Source: Symsagittifera roscoffensis (taxonomy: Eukaryota > Xenacoelomorpha > Acoela > Convolutidae). Taken from it: a stretch of 64,000 bases of DNA. This document shows positions 33,830 through 44,738 of this stretch, piece after piece (position 1 is the stretch's first letter; each line of letters starts with the position of its first letter). The position numbers were made by a program, and so were the translations under genes. The notes under the pieces are model-generated. The model saw only the letters and a program-made list of their open reading frames with translations. It made no database searches and had not been told where the DNA came from. Location: positions 54,446,473-54,510,472 of the forward strand of contig NC_087062.1 in NCBI RefSeq assembly GCF_963678635.1, written 5' to 3'.

Positions 33830-34416
33830 ACGATGAGGTTGCAGGAGCAGAAGGAGTGGATGCGATCCTACGAACAATTGAAAGCATGGGAAGAAATCGT
33901 GATCAGCTCTGATGATGAGGAGGCGCTGTTAAGGCAGATCACGGTGTCAAATTCATCGGGTCCTAGCACTTCGAAGGCTAGGAATACAACGTGAGCCGGG
34001 AGCTCAATGTGGGTTTCTTGAGTCTTGAGAGGGAAAGGAGGGGGCTCGAGTGTGAACTCGGATAAAATCCGAGATCACGAAAAAGAAATTTTAACGAAAC
34101 AAAGTATTGTTATTAATATGCTATAGTTAATATATAAATCAAAATGTTGCATGACAATTTCCTGATTGAATAGGACAAAAGAAATTTTAATCATGAGCTT
34201 TAAAAGCGGAGATTTAAGGTGCAGGTAAATGAAAATTTTGATTGCTGTTTAGCGATAGTGTGACAATTTTACATGGTTAAGAATTTTGGGGTGTAGATAA
34301 ACTTAGGTCTGCTGCAAACTTCTGTAAATGACCACTGACACTGTATCTTGAGCAACTCTCGGTATTCTGGGGACCCACTGGCAGGCGGCAACACGCGATG
34401 AGGACATCGATCTTGA
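33830..34416 (+). other. E1 3' untranslated region
   Basis: No conserved frame. It may begin with a short tail of ORF2 to ~33992 (GGAATACAACGTGAG). AT-rich sequence with CTTGAG hexamers follows. Confidence 0.5.
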
Positions 34417-34426
34417 GTCCGGGGAG
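34417..34426 (+). promoter_or_regulatory. Polypurine tract of E1
   Basis: GTCCGGGGAG followed by TA and the LTR start TGTGCC. The identical string precedes the E2 3' LTR (36080-36089 on the minus strand), although the flanking bases differ. In LTR elements this site primes plus-strand DNA synthesis. Confidence 0.7.
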
Positions 34427-34428
34427 TA

Positions 34429-35199
34429 TGTGCCAGTCGGTCATATTTGGAAGTTTGACCTTGAGGAATACGAGCTACATAATTTTGGATGAGATTTAAT
34501 TTTTCATAACTTCGAATTGAGCCGGTCATGCTCAACTTTCTCGCGAAAACTGAAAATCTCAAAAATACAAGATCAGAACAACCGATTTACAATCGCGGGA
34601 AAGTACTTGAAAAAAACAGCGGGAAATTGCTATTCGCAATTTCCAGATATGAATCAAGCGCGAGTAGAGCTGTCTTATCCTGAAATAGGAGAAGAAACGA
34701 TTGCGAAAGAAGAACGTATTTATTCGAGGTGAACCAGAGTGAACCCTTAGTGGAAAGGCGGACAGCTGGGGTGTCCCTATGGTTCAGACCAAAACTTCAA
34801 TTTTTGAGTCAAAACTTATTTACCTGGCTGAAATAAATTAGTATCAAACTTCTCAAGTTATCATACTTAATTCTCAAGTTGCTTACTAATTTAATTACCT
34901 CTAATTCTCGAGTGTGCTGGTATGTGAGTACCCAATTTAAATTTTCTTGAGTGTGCTTTATGATTGTTATCTTGAGATAAAGAGAGTTTTAGGTTGATCC
35001 ATCTGAAATGGATCAAAGTTCCACTGTCTAATAAAAAGTAACTGTACGGATTGCTCCGAGCCTGTTTTTAACGGCGTTCGTGTATTTTGGGTATTTTGAG
35101 ACCTAAGTATGGGGGACGTTCTTATTTTCTAGAGTGGGGGGGGGTATTTTGGTAGTGGCCTTTAAGCTGTAACGGGTTTTTAGTCTCATGTCGCAAGTG
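34429..35199 (+). repeat. 3' LTR of E1, first part
   Basis: It starts TGTGCCAGTCGGTCATATTTGG and aligns directly with 2826-3580. It stops at ...TCGCAAGTG, where E2 is inserted; the E1 LTR continues at 58003 with GTGAACCGAATTGG, as in the unbroken 5' LTR at ~3573. Confidence 0.88.
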
Positions 35200-36077
35200 T
35201 GTAACATTCGCCCAAATACTACACAGCGACGGAGCGTAGAAAAAGTACCCATTAACGACTGGCAGGCGTCAGTTACCATAATTCTAATCGTTTTGCACCG
35301 TCTCGACCTTGTCAGTTGATTTTCTGGTCTGTTTAATGCTAAGTAAGAAGTTACTATTTCTAGCCCATCAGTCAAACGGCTTTTGATCAGCTTTCGTTTA
35401 CATGCGAACACAACCACATAGCTGAGTCCCGGATCCTCAGACTACGTGATTGTTATTAAAAACGGCTCGAATACCTGATTTTAATATGTTTTTGGTGACA
35501 GTTCTATATTAAACCCATTGGAGATGGATTGACCCTTTCCTCTTCCTAGCTACTCATATTCTAAAATATCAAACAATACCGGTGTCAATTCAAAGTTCTA
35601 TTGCATCAGAGTAGCTAAAAAGTTATTTTACTATAGTCTTTAACCATATATCATTCCCTGGGGCGATCAAGCCTCCACTTCCGTGTTCTCCTCGAGATAA
35701 CGTTGTTATCACTCCCAATTCGTGGCACGGGAGGGTACTGCTCTCCGCCACCGAAGCCTCCTTTCCCACTATCTTCTTTCACTAAGGATCTTATCGTGCG
35801 TGACTGTCACGATATGAGGCTTCGTTTTTCTATCGTTCTCGTGTGACTGTTTTCTACTCTATTTGGTGTTGTTCTGTTTTTCTCAACTTTTTCGGTCAAA
35901 ATAGGCCGTTTTTCGTATTTCTGAGAAATACTCACTTGACAATCGAAATTTTGAAAAATTGAAACTTCCAGAATATTTCGACCCTCCTTTCAAGCACTTT
36001 TTCGCTGTTAAGGCCTTTTCTTTCTAATTCGTGCTTCGTCGGAAGGTTGCGCTGTGCCAATTTGGCTGAATGGCACA
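35200..36077 (-). repeat. 3' LTR of E2
   Basis: On the minus strand it runs from TGTGCCATTCAGCC to GCGAATGTTACA, 878 bp with TG...CA ends. It aligns end to end with 57127-58002. It shares only its ends and general layout with the E1 LTR, so E2 is a different subfamily. Confidence 0.9.
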
Positions 36078-36079
36078 TA

Positions 36080-36089
36080 CTCCCCGGAC
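36080..36089 (-). promoter_or_regulatory. Polypurine tract of E2
   Basis: Minus-strand GTCCGGGGAG, then TA, then the LTR start at 36077, identical in arrangement to E1 (34417-34429). Confidence 0.7.
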
Positions 36090-36566
36090 AGTCCCCATCA
36101 ATGGGTTATCGTCAAATAGTGTTCCAGTTCTCTATAATCAATCTTACAAATCGCATGAGAAAATTTATCTACTCAACCTCAACTTAGTACGTGTCACAAA
36201 TGGCATCGTACTACATCTCAATGCCTTTTAACATTTTCACAAAATTTGCACCATGAGGAGTGTCCTTGATAAAAATTTCTTTTCTGACTACTTACGCCAT
36301 CTTGCCATAAAACTTCTTTTCGCTCATGCTGATTAATAAGTTGGGACGTGGTACGGCCACGCACCCGTTAAAATTAACTTAATGTCACTCACCAAGTATA
36401 ATTAGTTATCTATGCAGTCCTCTTTGATATTAAAATTAAGAAACTCTGTTGCTAGGAAAGTCATTGAGTTACTCAACCTCTTCGAGCGAGTTTACCCAAA
36501 CTTACCAGGTCGCCACACAGTGAACACGTGTCTTACACAGATTAAAAACATCAGTCGTGTTTGAAT
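36090..36566 (-). other. E2 3' region before the gap
   Basis: About 480 bp with no long conserved frame. It should hold the 3' untranslated region and perhaps the last codons of ORF2, but the gap hides the transition. Confidence 0.4.
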
Positions 36567-36766
36567 NNNNNNNNNNNNNNNNNNNNNNNNNNNNNNNNNN
36601 NNNNNNNNNNNNNNNNNNNNNNNNNNNNNNNNNNNNNNNNNNNNNNNNNNNNNNNNNNNNNNNNNNNNNNNNNNNNNNNNNNNNNNNNNNNNNNNNNNNN
36701 NNNNNNNNNNNNNNNNNNNNNNNNNNNNNNNNNNNNNNNNNNNNNNNNNNNNNNNNNNNNNNNNNN
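36567..36766. other. Assembly gap of 200 N
   Basis: Exactly 200 N, a common placeholder for a gap of unknown size. By comparison with E1 (about 32990-33829) it probably hides several hundred bases of the ORF2 C-terminus. Confidence 0.98.
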
Positions 36767-37716
36767 TGGGTCATTAGTATGTTCCTTCGGGTCCGATACC
36801 CTGATGCTCCCAGCAACGGTTCCACTTCCATCATTATTCTATGCACCTCGTCTTTTCCTTCTATGGTGGGGAATTCAGCGGTTAAGGCTCCACTCGCCTT
36901 CTGCTTCTGGAATTCACTCACATTACACTCGTTCAATCTCATGAACTCTTCACCCACTACGTCTTGCAACTCGCCTTCAGATCTCTTCGGGACGGCCCGA
37001 AAGATCTTCACCAATAAATCATATGACCTTTCCGACATTCTGGCCAACCTCACGCACTTCGGCACAGAGAAGAGTTGGTCGACCAACACCTGCTGTGTCC
37101 TCGCATCCATCACCACCATGTGCGTAGGGTATCTACCATTGCAATATGGTGCAGAGCTCGAACCCACCAGATAATTCGAGCCAGTAGGTCTATGATAGGC
37201 CTCACTATCCTTCAAGTTCATTTCAATTTCCAGAGCTTCTCGCCAGCGTTCCAGTGATTCTATCGAGCTCGTCGTGCTGCAAAATCCCAAGGCAGTGATC
37301 TAGTTTACTTCCGTTACCTCATGACAGTCTGCGATGAACTCCATTCCACTCTTATCTGACATGTTCAACCTCCCATACAGTTGTGCCAATTGGCGATGCT
37401 GCTCGCTCAGCGTGATAAAGCAATGTTCCGAGTTGCATACATGTCCGTCCATTCCACTATTGTGAGCCAGACAGGTGCCCTGTCGCAGCCAATCACTCGA
37501 TGCACTTCCTTTGAATGGTTCCGTGGATGGGTTGTTTTTCTGCTTCGTTACCCTTATGGCCAGCAGATGATGTATCATGGCCAGATCGTGCAAACTCGCA
37601 TCATCTTCCAAGTCCAACGTAATATCCGCCGTCATATCCCAGATTAATCCGGCGTTTGGATGTGGACACCAAGAAGGCTTCATGAGTTCCCACATGGTAA
37701 CTAAGCTGGTTTTCAA
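36767..37716 (-). pseudogene. E2 ORF2, C-terminal module with CHCC motif
   Basis: Two frames in the same register, 37716-37300 and 37290-36767, separated by an in-frame stop (37300-37302). The first has SWCPHP and C82, H92, C94, C99 in a C-x9-H-x-C-x4-C pattern (37473-37420), as in E1. The second has ALGFCSTTSS, KCVRLARMSERS, GEEFMRLNE and METEPLL-like ends, then runs into the gap. The agreement with E1 at ~35-45% identity by eye shows this is real coding sequence. Confidence 0.65.
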
Positions 37717-38259
37717 GGGACCATCCCAAGAACCACATTAAAACTCACTTGCCCCTTCAGCTCGGGAACCGAGGGTTAAACCACTCGTTCCTCCAAAACA
37801 ATACCCAGCTTGGGTTGTTCCACCATCAACATGCCAGTTTCTTTGAATCGCTCTACCGAGAAATCGAGTACTATAACTTGTTCATAGTCGATGTACGCTT
37901 CCATGGCTTCCTCATTCACGAAGGGATTACATGCCACACCCGGTATGCCGGAACGACTTCAACTTCCCCAGTATTGGAACGACTTCAACTTCCCCAATGT
38001 CGTATAGTCTTTCTGTCCCCTGACCGCTTCAATTAATTCCCGGCTCACTTTCAACTCCTTGTTGGAATATCATCTCACTTCTTCCAACCGGCGGTAGCTC
38101 TCCATATCGTTCAACTCCTTGTTTGGTGTGGCCAGCGGCATGTCCTGATACAGCTCCAGGAGTGCCCTCAGGAAGTTTCTTTCACCATCAACTCCCTTTG
38201 CCGAATGGTCTTTATGCATTCTCCCAATACAGGAGTGGGGATACGATCCACCACGAACC
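37717..38259 (-). pseudogene. E2 ORF2, decayed link
   Basis: No single frame is open, but the minus strand near 37770-37810 reads EQPKLGIVLEE, matching KPSLGLLLEATPK of E1. Several frameshifts are needed. It corresponds to E1 ~31650-32170. Confidence 0.45.
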
Positions 38260-39120
38260 TTACGAAGCAAAGGGCATCCTTGCGTTAGCCCAGGCTATCG
38301 CAGAATCGTATCTAGAAATCAACACTCGCAGGGCTTTCATCAACTCCAGTTCCTGTTCCTTTGATTTCGAGTCGTTGCTGGCTTCATACTCCGCCTTCTC
38401 AATTCCCATCAAACACCAGGCCAATCGTACCTGCAAGTCAGTCCCGGTACATGGATAAGCTAGGTATGCTGCCACCGTCGCCGGCGCATGCATCGTCTCG
38501 TCAAAGTATCTTTGGAGGGCCGCCCTCCAAGAGATCTCTAGCAGTCTTTCCAGGCCAATTTCGTTAGCTTCTGAGGACATCACCGTGCCGTTTTCTTTCC
38601 GGTTCATGTTGGAGTTCTCCGTCAGCTCCCTCAGATATTCCTGCATGGCTTGCTTCTCGTTCCAAGCCATCAGGTGCCCTCTCGCAGAATTCCTCGCCCT
38701 TCAGCATCTCCACATAACCCCCTGCCGGATCTCTCATGTGGACTGAGTCTGGTACAGTGATTCGACTATACTCGACCACGTCCAGTTGTCCCTCCAGCTT
38801 CATTCGGGCCATGTTGGTTCGCGAGGGCTTGTAATCATCGAGTCCTCCAGATCAACACTGACTGATGACCTCCATTTCCAGTTTAGTATCCGCCAGAGTC
38901 CGTGCATGTTTCTTTGACCTCGAGGCCGTTGTGGTCAAACCTGCCAATATCATAGGGGGTATCAGGTTCTCTTTTTCTCCCCCGGCAAGCATCGCACCAT
39001 CTCCTTGCCCATTTTCGCTTGAATGAGCTACTCCTGCCAAGGAGGCCACCACTGTGCTGGCTTTTGACCTCACCACTTTCTGGTTCACGGCTCTGCTTCC
39101 GGTCTTTCCCTTTAGCCGCT
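38260..39120 (-). pseudogene. E2 ORF2, helical modules
   Basis: 38260-38670 holds a helical stretch with APATVAAYLAYPC and LQVRLAWCLMGIE, aligned with E1 24790-24850. 38564-38812 and 38852-39088 are short shifted frames holding LDVVEYSR and PPMILAGLTT, matching E1 ORF2 copies A and B. At least three frame breaks. Function unknown. Confidence 0.5.
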
Positions 39121-39651
39121 TCAGCCCTTTTTAGCTGGTCTGACGGGTAACTTCCTCGTGATCTGCTGATCATCGGCACTGTCCTCTCTAACTGACTCGG
39201 TCAGAACATCAGACTCTACAGAGTTCACCTTTTTCTCTAGAACCTCGCGCATGATGGGTTGGTTTATTCCCACCTTCATGATGGACTGCGTCCCGTATCT
39301 GCGTATCACATCCCATGTCCTCTCCATGAAAGTCACTCGGTTCCAGGTTACTCCCGTCTCACGTTCAAGTCCACTCTGGTATCTTTCCCGTTCCTCTTCC
39401 GGTAGCGTGCTCAGGAAAGATACCCTCATACTCTCCTCAATCTTCCTCCTCCTTGGTGACTCATGGAGCAGTTTCTGTAGGTCGCTCCTCCGGTAGTCCA
39501 TTGCCAGGCTTATTGGTTCCACTGGGGATAAGCTGGCCGGCGCCTCCTTTGTAGGGGACATGAAAGACGATGGTGTCATCAGCAATAGATTCCCATCGAC
39601 TTCCCCGTCTTCGTCTTCACTAAACTGGTATTCCAGCAAGTCTCTCTCCAA
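39121..39651 (-). pseudogene. E2 ORF2, module with ESMRVSFLSTLP
   Basis: 176 codons, helical and charged, aligned with E1 30470-30640 (TEERQKNTFEGNKSMFLGT and ELWNTVVKFG / RTWDVIRRYG). It overlaps the preceding frame by a frameshift near 39600. No known domain. Confidence 0.5.
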
Positions 39652-40424
39652 TGCTCAATTTCACCCGACTTCTCTCCCTTTCCCTCCATGTGATCATCGT
39701 CCTGATCCATCTGCTCGTCATCGTTCGTGTCTGGTCTTGGCTTAGGTTCCGAAGGGCCTTGTCGCATATCCATGCCCGAGTCCGGCCGTGCCGGTACGGT
39801 CAGATCCCCTGCATGGTAGAATAACTCATCGTTCACTAGGAATTCTACCGACTCCTCGCCATGTGGCGCCAGATCATCCACAGTTATGTACGTGCCTCCT
39901 CTGCACTCCTTTGCGACCTCCAGGATTACGACTATCACCTCCCCTGACCACTTCAATCTTGATAGATCATCTGCAGGTGTATACACATCATTCCACACCC
40001 CAGTGGAGACCACTGGTTTCCTGGAAGGTGATGCTTTGATCTTCTTCCGGCTCCAAGCATCAGGAAATGTGAAGTCAAACGTGTGCATGGCCGCAACGTT
40101 CCAACTGTTGAAGCGCGGCTTCATCCCTTCACTCCACTTAAGCATTCTCCTCTCCGCATCACGAGCAGCTCCGATGCGAGGGGCAATTACCGGAGATGTG
40201 ACTCCCAACAACATCCTCCTTATCGGTGGGTATCGAGGGCATCGGTCCGGCAGCGGCCTGGACCCGGAAAGCCACGCTTGCTGGTTCTCTTTCACGTGTG
40301 CGTAGGCCTCTGGCAAAAGTGGGATCCTCATCGCCTCTCCTGAATCCTTCACTACTGGTCTCAGATTCCAAAGCTTCGGGTTGAACTGGACATGGTGGGG
40401 TGGTCCTCGCGGCCCATCCGTCAA
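39579..40424 (-). pseudogene. E2 ORF2, module with KLWNLRPV
   Basis: 281 codons with NPKLWNLRPV, PPIRRMLLGV, WNVAAMHTFDFTFPD and an acidic tail (DDEQMDQDDD). It matches E1 22893-23564, though E1 lacks the central part with MHTFDF, which was probably deleted. No known family recognised. Confidence 0.55.
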
Positions 40425-41468
40425 TTAAACTTGTTGCTGAAGTCCATCAACACCCAACCCGGCTCCGCTATTCTTCCAAATAGCCTATCGTCGCTGGCTA
40501 ACCCTCTTAGTTCCTTCTGTTCCACCCAATTCAGCACGGAGCAATCCACTACCGAAACTAGGTTGACATACAACACCGAGTTCCTGTATGCCTTCACTTG
40601 CACATCGGGGAACGCAAATGACATCACGGGTCCATACACCACCCTGACGAACTCCCGTAGTCCATGAATCAGAGCCAGCGGATCGATCCGCATCTTGACA
40701 GCCAGATCTGTCAGCAAAGGCATGCCACAGTACTGTTTGCACTCACCCGCATCCGTCGCCACCTTATCCTCTCCTGTGACGCTCCTGTTCTGTTGCAGGA
40801 GATATTGGAGCAAGAGGATCCTCCAGTCCTTCATCTTTTTTGAGCGAGGCGGTTTCCAACTGCGCGTTGAGTTCACGACCCGTTCCTTGAAGCTGTTGTG
40901 TGTATCGCAACAGCACGAGCAGATCGCCTAACCGACCATATGTCATAGCGATCAGGGTGGTGAGCCCGTCCAATCTCAGGTCTGCCAAAGCTTGGGTGAA
41001 GAGATTCGCAGGTCCCCTCACGAAGTTCTCGTGACCAAATGTCACATACAAGGCCAATATCAAGCCGATTGACAGTTTCCGGATATCCTTGACGAAGCTC
41101 GCGATCAGGTTCCTGGATGCCCTCGGGTAACATGTTGACAAGAAGGATGGCGTCCATCCCACTCCCATTCCACCCAAGACAGTGTCTGATCGTTCATATT
41201 GTGCCCTCGTGGCCAAGATATCAGCTTGGAACTTATCCAATGACATAGTATTCACGTCCTGCATCAACTGCAACATCATGCCCCCGGCTAACTCCCTCTC
41301 ATTAAACAAGTTTTTCAGATACGCGTGTATCTCTTTGATCACCGCCGGTTCATTCTCGAACGCATCTTCCCCCAAGGTACACAATCTCGGTGACAAGTAC
41401 AACAATGCGTTGGTGCTTGGCTTCGTACGCAAAGCCAATGCCATGAGATCCTCTTCTGCAGATGTCAT
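40421..41468 (-). pseudogene. E2 ORF2, modules matching E1 17592-18444
   Basis: 41468-40764 (235 codons) and 40876-40421 overlap by a frameshift. Features: LSPRLCTLGEDAF, GLILALYVTFGHENFVRGP, LRLDGL, then LLLQYLLQQNRSVTGE, GMPLLTDLAVKM and YGPVMSFAFP. Each has a clear counterpart in every E1 tandem unit. The 41468 frame is preceded by an in-frame TGA at 41475-41477, so it most likely continues the upstream module. Confidence 0.6.
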
Positions 41469-41474
41469 ATTTTT

Positions 41475-42041
41475 TCAAACCGTCCTCCCCTGCTCATTCT
41501 CCGCCTGATCCATTTGTCTGAACCAGAGATCAATAGCCACCTGTTTTATTAACAGATGATCGTCATCTACCCCAGGCCTCAATTTCAATAATCTGGTGAA
41601 GTTGGACAGCACCAACCGCAGAACTTCATCCATCACCGACCGAGTTGTGCTACAATCTTTGAACCCCTGTATGGCATTTGAAATGTCAGCCCAAATGGCA
41701 GGAAGCTCAGATCGGTATGGGTAGTAGTTGTTGGGGTCCACCGTTCTGTTTGGCGCGGGAATTATCACGCTGAATTGTCCCTCTGCTATCTTTGTGACCA
41801 TCGTGTACACAAACTGAAGGGGTTCTGGCAATGTGGCGTACCCCGGTGATAACTTAAAGACAACCTTCACCACATTTTGAGTGAAGCGTTGTTTTACTGA
41901 TGTCTCTACCTCAGCCATGGCCGAAAGCAATGTCATTATCGCTTCTCCTATGACCTCATTGCTCGGGATCGATCCATCCGTCAGACGGGACAACAACCCT
42001 CTGCTCTGTAGGTGATCATTCGAGCCTGCAACCACTATCAC
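41475..42041 (-). pseudogene. E2 ORF2, GSND-containing module
   Basis: 189 codons starting just after an in-frame TAA. VIVVAGSNDHLQSRGLL is followed by a long helix, VVFKLSPGYA, and IIPAPNR. The upstream frame ends KYLIVASSDYLY...FWPDVIFLTAP. This strand-turn-GxND-helix-strand pattern could be a second SGNH-like fold lacking the classical Ser block. It aligns well with E1 16858-17508. Confidence 0.55.
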
Positions 42042-42047
42042 CTGCGG

Positions 42048-43073
42048 TTACATGCTGACCACCCTTCGCACACTTATCATCATGCCTGTTGATTGTCCAC
42101 AGTTCAACTTAGGCGCCGTCAAGAAAATCACATCAGGCCAAAAGAGGGAACGGGGCGTGTAGAGATAATCCGAACTGGCCACTATCAGGTATTTGGCAGC
42201 CTTCATATCCAAAGGATCATAAGCGGCAAACAGGCTCTCACCGACTGGTGCCATCAGCCCTGCATATCTCCTGTCATCTCCTTCCACTGATGTCGCTCGG
42301 GGATAGTCTCTCGAATATTCACCAGGCGCTTGGCCGGGAGGTTTAGCAAACTGTCTGTACATCTTGTGATGCTTGTTGTTGGGCTTATTCTCTGCCAGAA
42401 ACTTACCCTTCCTAACAGGTGGTGTCAGCTCTCTGGCTCTCCGACGGACGTCCGTGAGAGATCGGGTGTTCAAGGGTCCAAAGGTATTGTCCTGAGGCAA
42501 TCCATTGAGGTCCACGTACCTGAGCGTAGTCGCGGAGCTGAACTGTTCCTGTCCCGCTACCAGCCAATCCACACCCGGTATTCGATACAATCGCGACACT
42601 GTGGGACCCTCTCCACCGATCATCTTCCTTGTATCCTTCCGACACGTCAATGTATTCATGTTCAATTTTGCGGACATGTCTGTCTTATATTGTCCCCAAC
42701 CGCTGGGATCTGGACGGTTCCAGAGCAGCACACTGTTTGGTTTGACTCCCTCCGTCGGCACGGCGCTCGTCGATTGTCCTGTTGTCGAAGCAGGAGTTGC
42801 TGTGGCAGACGTGTCACTCCTCCTAGACACGGTCTGGGAGCTAATCCGGCTCTGATCAACCGATCTGCCAAGTCGGCTCTCCAACGGTTGAGTCCTGGGA
42901 GGAGGGGCAGTCCCCAACCTGGCTCTCACATCTGAGCTCGGAGCGACGGGAGCAGTTGCACCCGTTTCCATTGCAAGGGGCCTGAGGCGTTTGGCGAGTG
43001 ATTCTGGCACATTACACCTCACTCTACCTCCTCCAGTCGAACAGGTCCGAGCCAGTGAGCAGGTTGTCCTCAA
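42048..43073 (-). pseudogene. E2 ORF2, Pro/Ser-rich linker and strand-rich module
   Basis: 342 codons in the same frame as the modules before and after, bounded by single in-frame TAA stops (43074-43076 and 42048-42050). The first ~110 residues are rich in Pro, Ser and Thr (low complexity). Then come VLLWNRPDPSGWGQYKTDMS, GVDWLVAGQEQF, LRYVDLNGLP, and near the end KYLIVASSDYLY. E1 keeps only the last ~40 residues. Confidence 0.55.
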
Positions 43074-43885
43074 TTATTGTTCCATTTCCCTCAACTGCGT
43101 CTGGAACACGTCGTTTATCCAGCGTCTCCCTTGCTGGGTGTTAAAGTGTATGCCGTCCCTTGTGAGCGTGAGGTGATCGATCATGCGCAGCATATTTTCC
43201 AGGTCCATGAGTCGCAGCTCGCTGGGGTTGCTCCTTACCAGACCGCGAGTCATCTCGTTCCACCGGGTCACGTTACCATTCATAAAATCTGCAACCGGCG
43301 TGCCCATCTCCTGGTTCTGTGGTATCGTGCATAGAACCACAAGTCTGGGTCTGTACTTCTCCTTCAGTTCATTCAGAAGGAAGACCAGTAGGGGTTCCCA
43401 TTTGCCCTCGAAACGTCATTAGTCCCGAGCATTATCACCAACATGTCTAGGTGATCCTCTCCCTGGAACTCCATCATATTGATGACTTGAGCTACGGAAG
43501 CGCCTCCAAAAGATAGGACAGTAGTCTGCCCGTTGACAAAAATCTCGTTTAGATCCCTCACTAAACTGTCCCCTATAACCAAATGACGACTCCCTGAAGG
43601 AATCGCCTGGGTGCTTATGGCGGGGTTCCAGCCCATGCCATTCAAACAAGCACGAGGATGCTCCGTGGCCACTTGCATGAACTGGTTGCGCACCGTTAGA
43701 TTCTTTCTAATATCAAGAACGCGAGATCTTTGAATTCTCCCGCCATGCGCAGTCCCTGCTGGTACTACAGTTTGAGGTGCTCGCTCTGAGCTGCTGGAAG
43801 AATGATCAAAGCGTTGGGAAGTGACGACCCCACCCAATGTCCGCCCAGTGGTTCTGTTGATCTCATCCATTGTTGCTCTAGCCAC
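43074..43885 (-). pseudogene. E2 ORF2, SGNH/GDSL-type hydrolase domain
   Basis: The frame 43885-43373 has VIGDSLVRDL (block I, Ser nucleophile), SFGGASVAQV (block II Gly) and VIMLGTNDVSR (block III, Gly and Asn). After a frameshift near 43390 the frame 43340-43074 has RLVVLCTIP-type strand residues and TRDGIHFNTQQG, the DxxH of block V. All four SGNH landmarks are in order and at normal spacing (~190 residues). Such domains hydrolyse esters; related ones occur in some other retroelements. E1 has lost this domain. Confidence 0.82.
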
Positions 43886-44078
43886 CTGATTGAATGACTC
43901 TTGAAACTGAGGAGCGAGATAGGTGTCGGAAGGGTCTGGTATCGTGTTTCTCGGGTTGGGAGCAGACTGTGGTGTCTGCTGAGGAGCCTCGGGAGTTCCT
44001 GTGCCCTCGTCCTGGGACGTGTGTCCCTGGATGCTTCCGAGGAGTTCATCGTAGCCAAAACCTCCGGTGACACTTGCC
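43886..44078 (-). pseudogene. E2 ORF2, low-complexity link
   Basis: About 190 bp between the coiled coil and the SGNH frame. It is open in more than one frame and rich in Ser, Arg and Pro. It is probably a linker with a frameshift. Confidence 0.4.
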
Positions 44079-44738
44079 TCACCCTCGCATTATATATAGT
44101 TCCTTCAGATGTTTTATTTCCTCTTCCTTGTAGGCTATTTGCAGGTCTTCAAACTTCTTCTTCCAATCGTCCCTTTCTCGAGATAATGTCCTGTACTCCT
44201 GCAGCTTGGCACACAGCTCGTTCTGATCCCTTTCTTTCTTCTCCAAGGTCTCGATCGTCTCCGAGGTCTGTATCTCGATCTCGCTTACCCTCACTCTCTA
44301 GAGAGGAGGAGCAGCTGTTGGAGAGTCTACTGAGTGTGACGGGTCCGGCCCATCACGTAGTCTCTTAGCTCCGATGAGCGGCTGCGCGGGCTGAACAGGT
44401 AGGGGCATCTCACCTAGCCGGTGATCCCTTTGTTTGCCTAGTCCCGGCTCACGAGCCAAGTCGTGTCCAGACATTTCTCCTCGGCGCCATCTCATCAATC
44501 GATTTCGACCACTCTCGGCGGTCCCGGACTCACCGAAGGCCAGCATCAACACCACTTCTGTGGGGCGATTCCCTCGACCCTCTCGTCCCAACGCATTGAG
44601 GAGTGCGACCACAAACATCGCCAATCCCGGGTCTTCTCGTGTAAAATCACAATCAATCAGCCAATGATAGATCTCGTCTAGAGTCGCTCCTAGACTCGCT
44701 GAGAGGAATTCCATTAATTCATTTGTATCACCCATTTC
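44079..44738 (-). pseudogene. E2 ORF2 start: helical module and coiled coil
   Basis: I choose the ATG at 44738 (AGAAATGGG) because it aligns with the E1 start at 16096 and the open frame upstream lacks another ATG. Residues 1-110 form a helical module (TLDEIYHWLIDCDF, HDLAREPGL). An in-frame stop at 44295-44300 separates a 70-residue coiled coil (SEIEIQTSETIETLEKKE...) that continues in the same frame. Then comes the SGNH domain. N-terminal coiled coil plus esterase is reminiscent of RNA-binding first ORFs of some LINEs, but that is only an analogy. Confidence 0.65.

Larger units (their letters stand above)
2826..35199 (+). mobile_element. E1: giant Gypsy-like LTR retrotransposon, main part
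   Basis: Order on the plus strand: 5' LTR, PBS-like site, leader, gag, protease, RT, RNase H, integrase, macro-like domain, ORF2, polypurine tract, 3' LTR. The 3' LTR is split by E2 at 35199 and resumes at 58003-58132. The span is ~32.5 kb. Removing the LINE (3.1 kb), three extra 1.45-kb units and one ~3.5-kb duplicate leaves ~21 kb, close to E2 (22.8 kb). Every coding part carries stops or frameshifts, so E1 is dead. The pol domain order (PR-RT-RH-IN) is that of Ty3/Gypsy elements. Confidence 0.88.

Noticed and set aside
36557..37174. Plus-strand ORF crossing the N gap
   Set aside because: It is open only because N bases translate as unknown. The real coding sense is on the minus strand (E2 ORF2).
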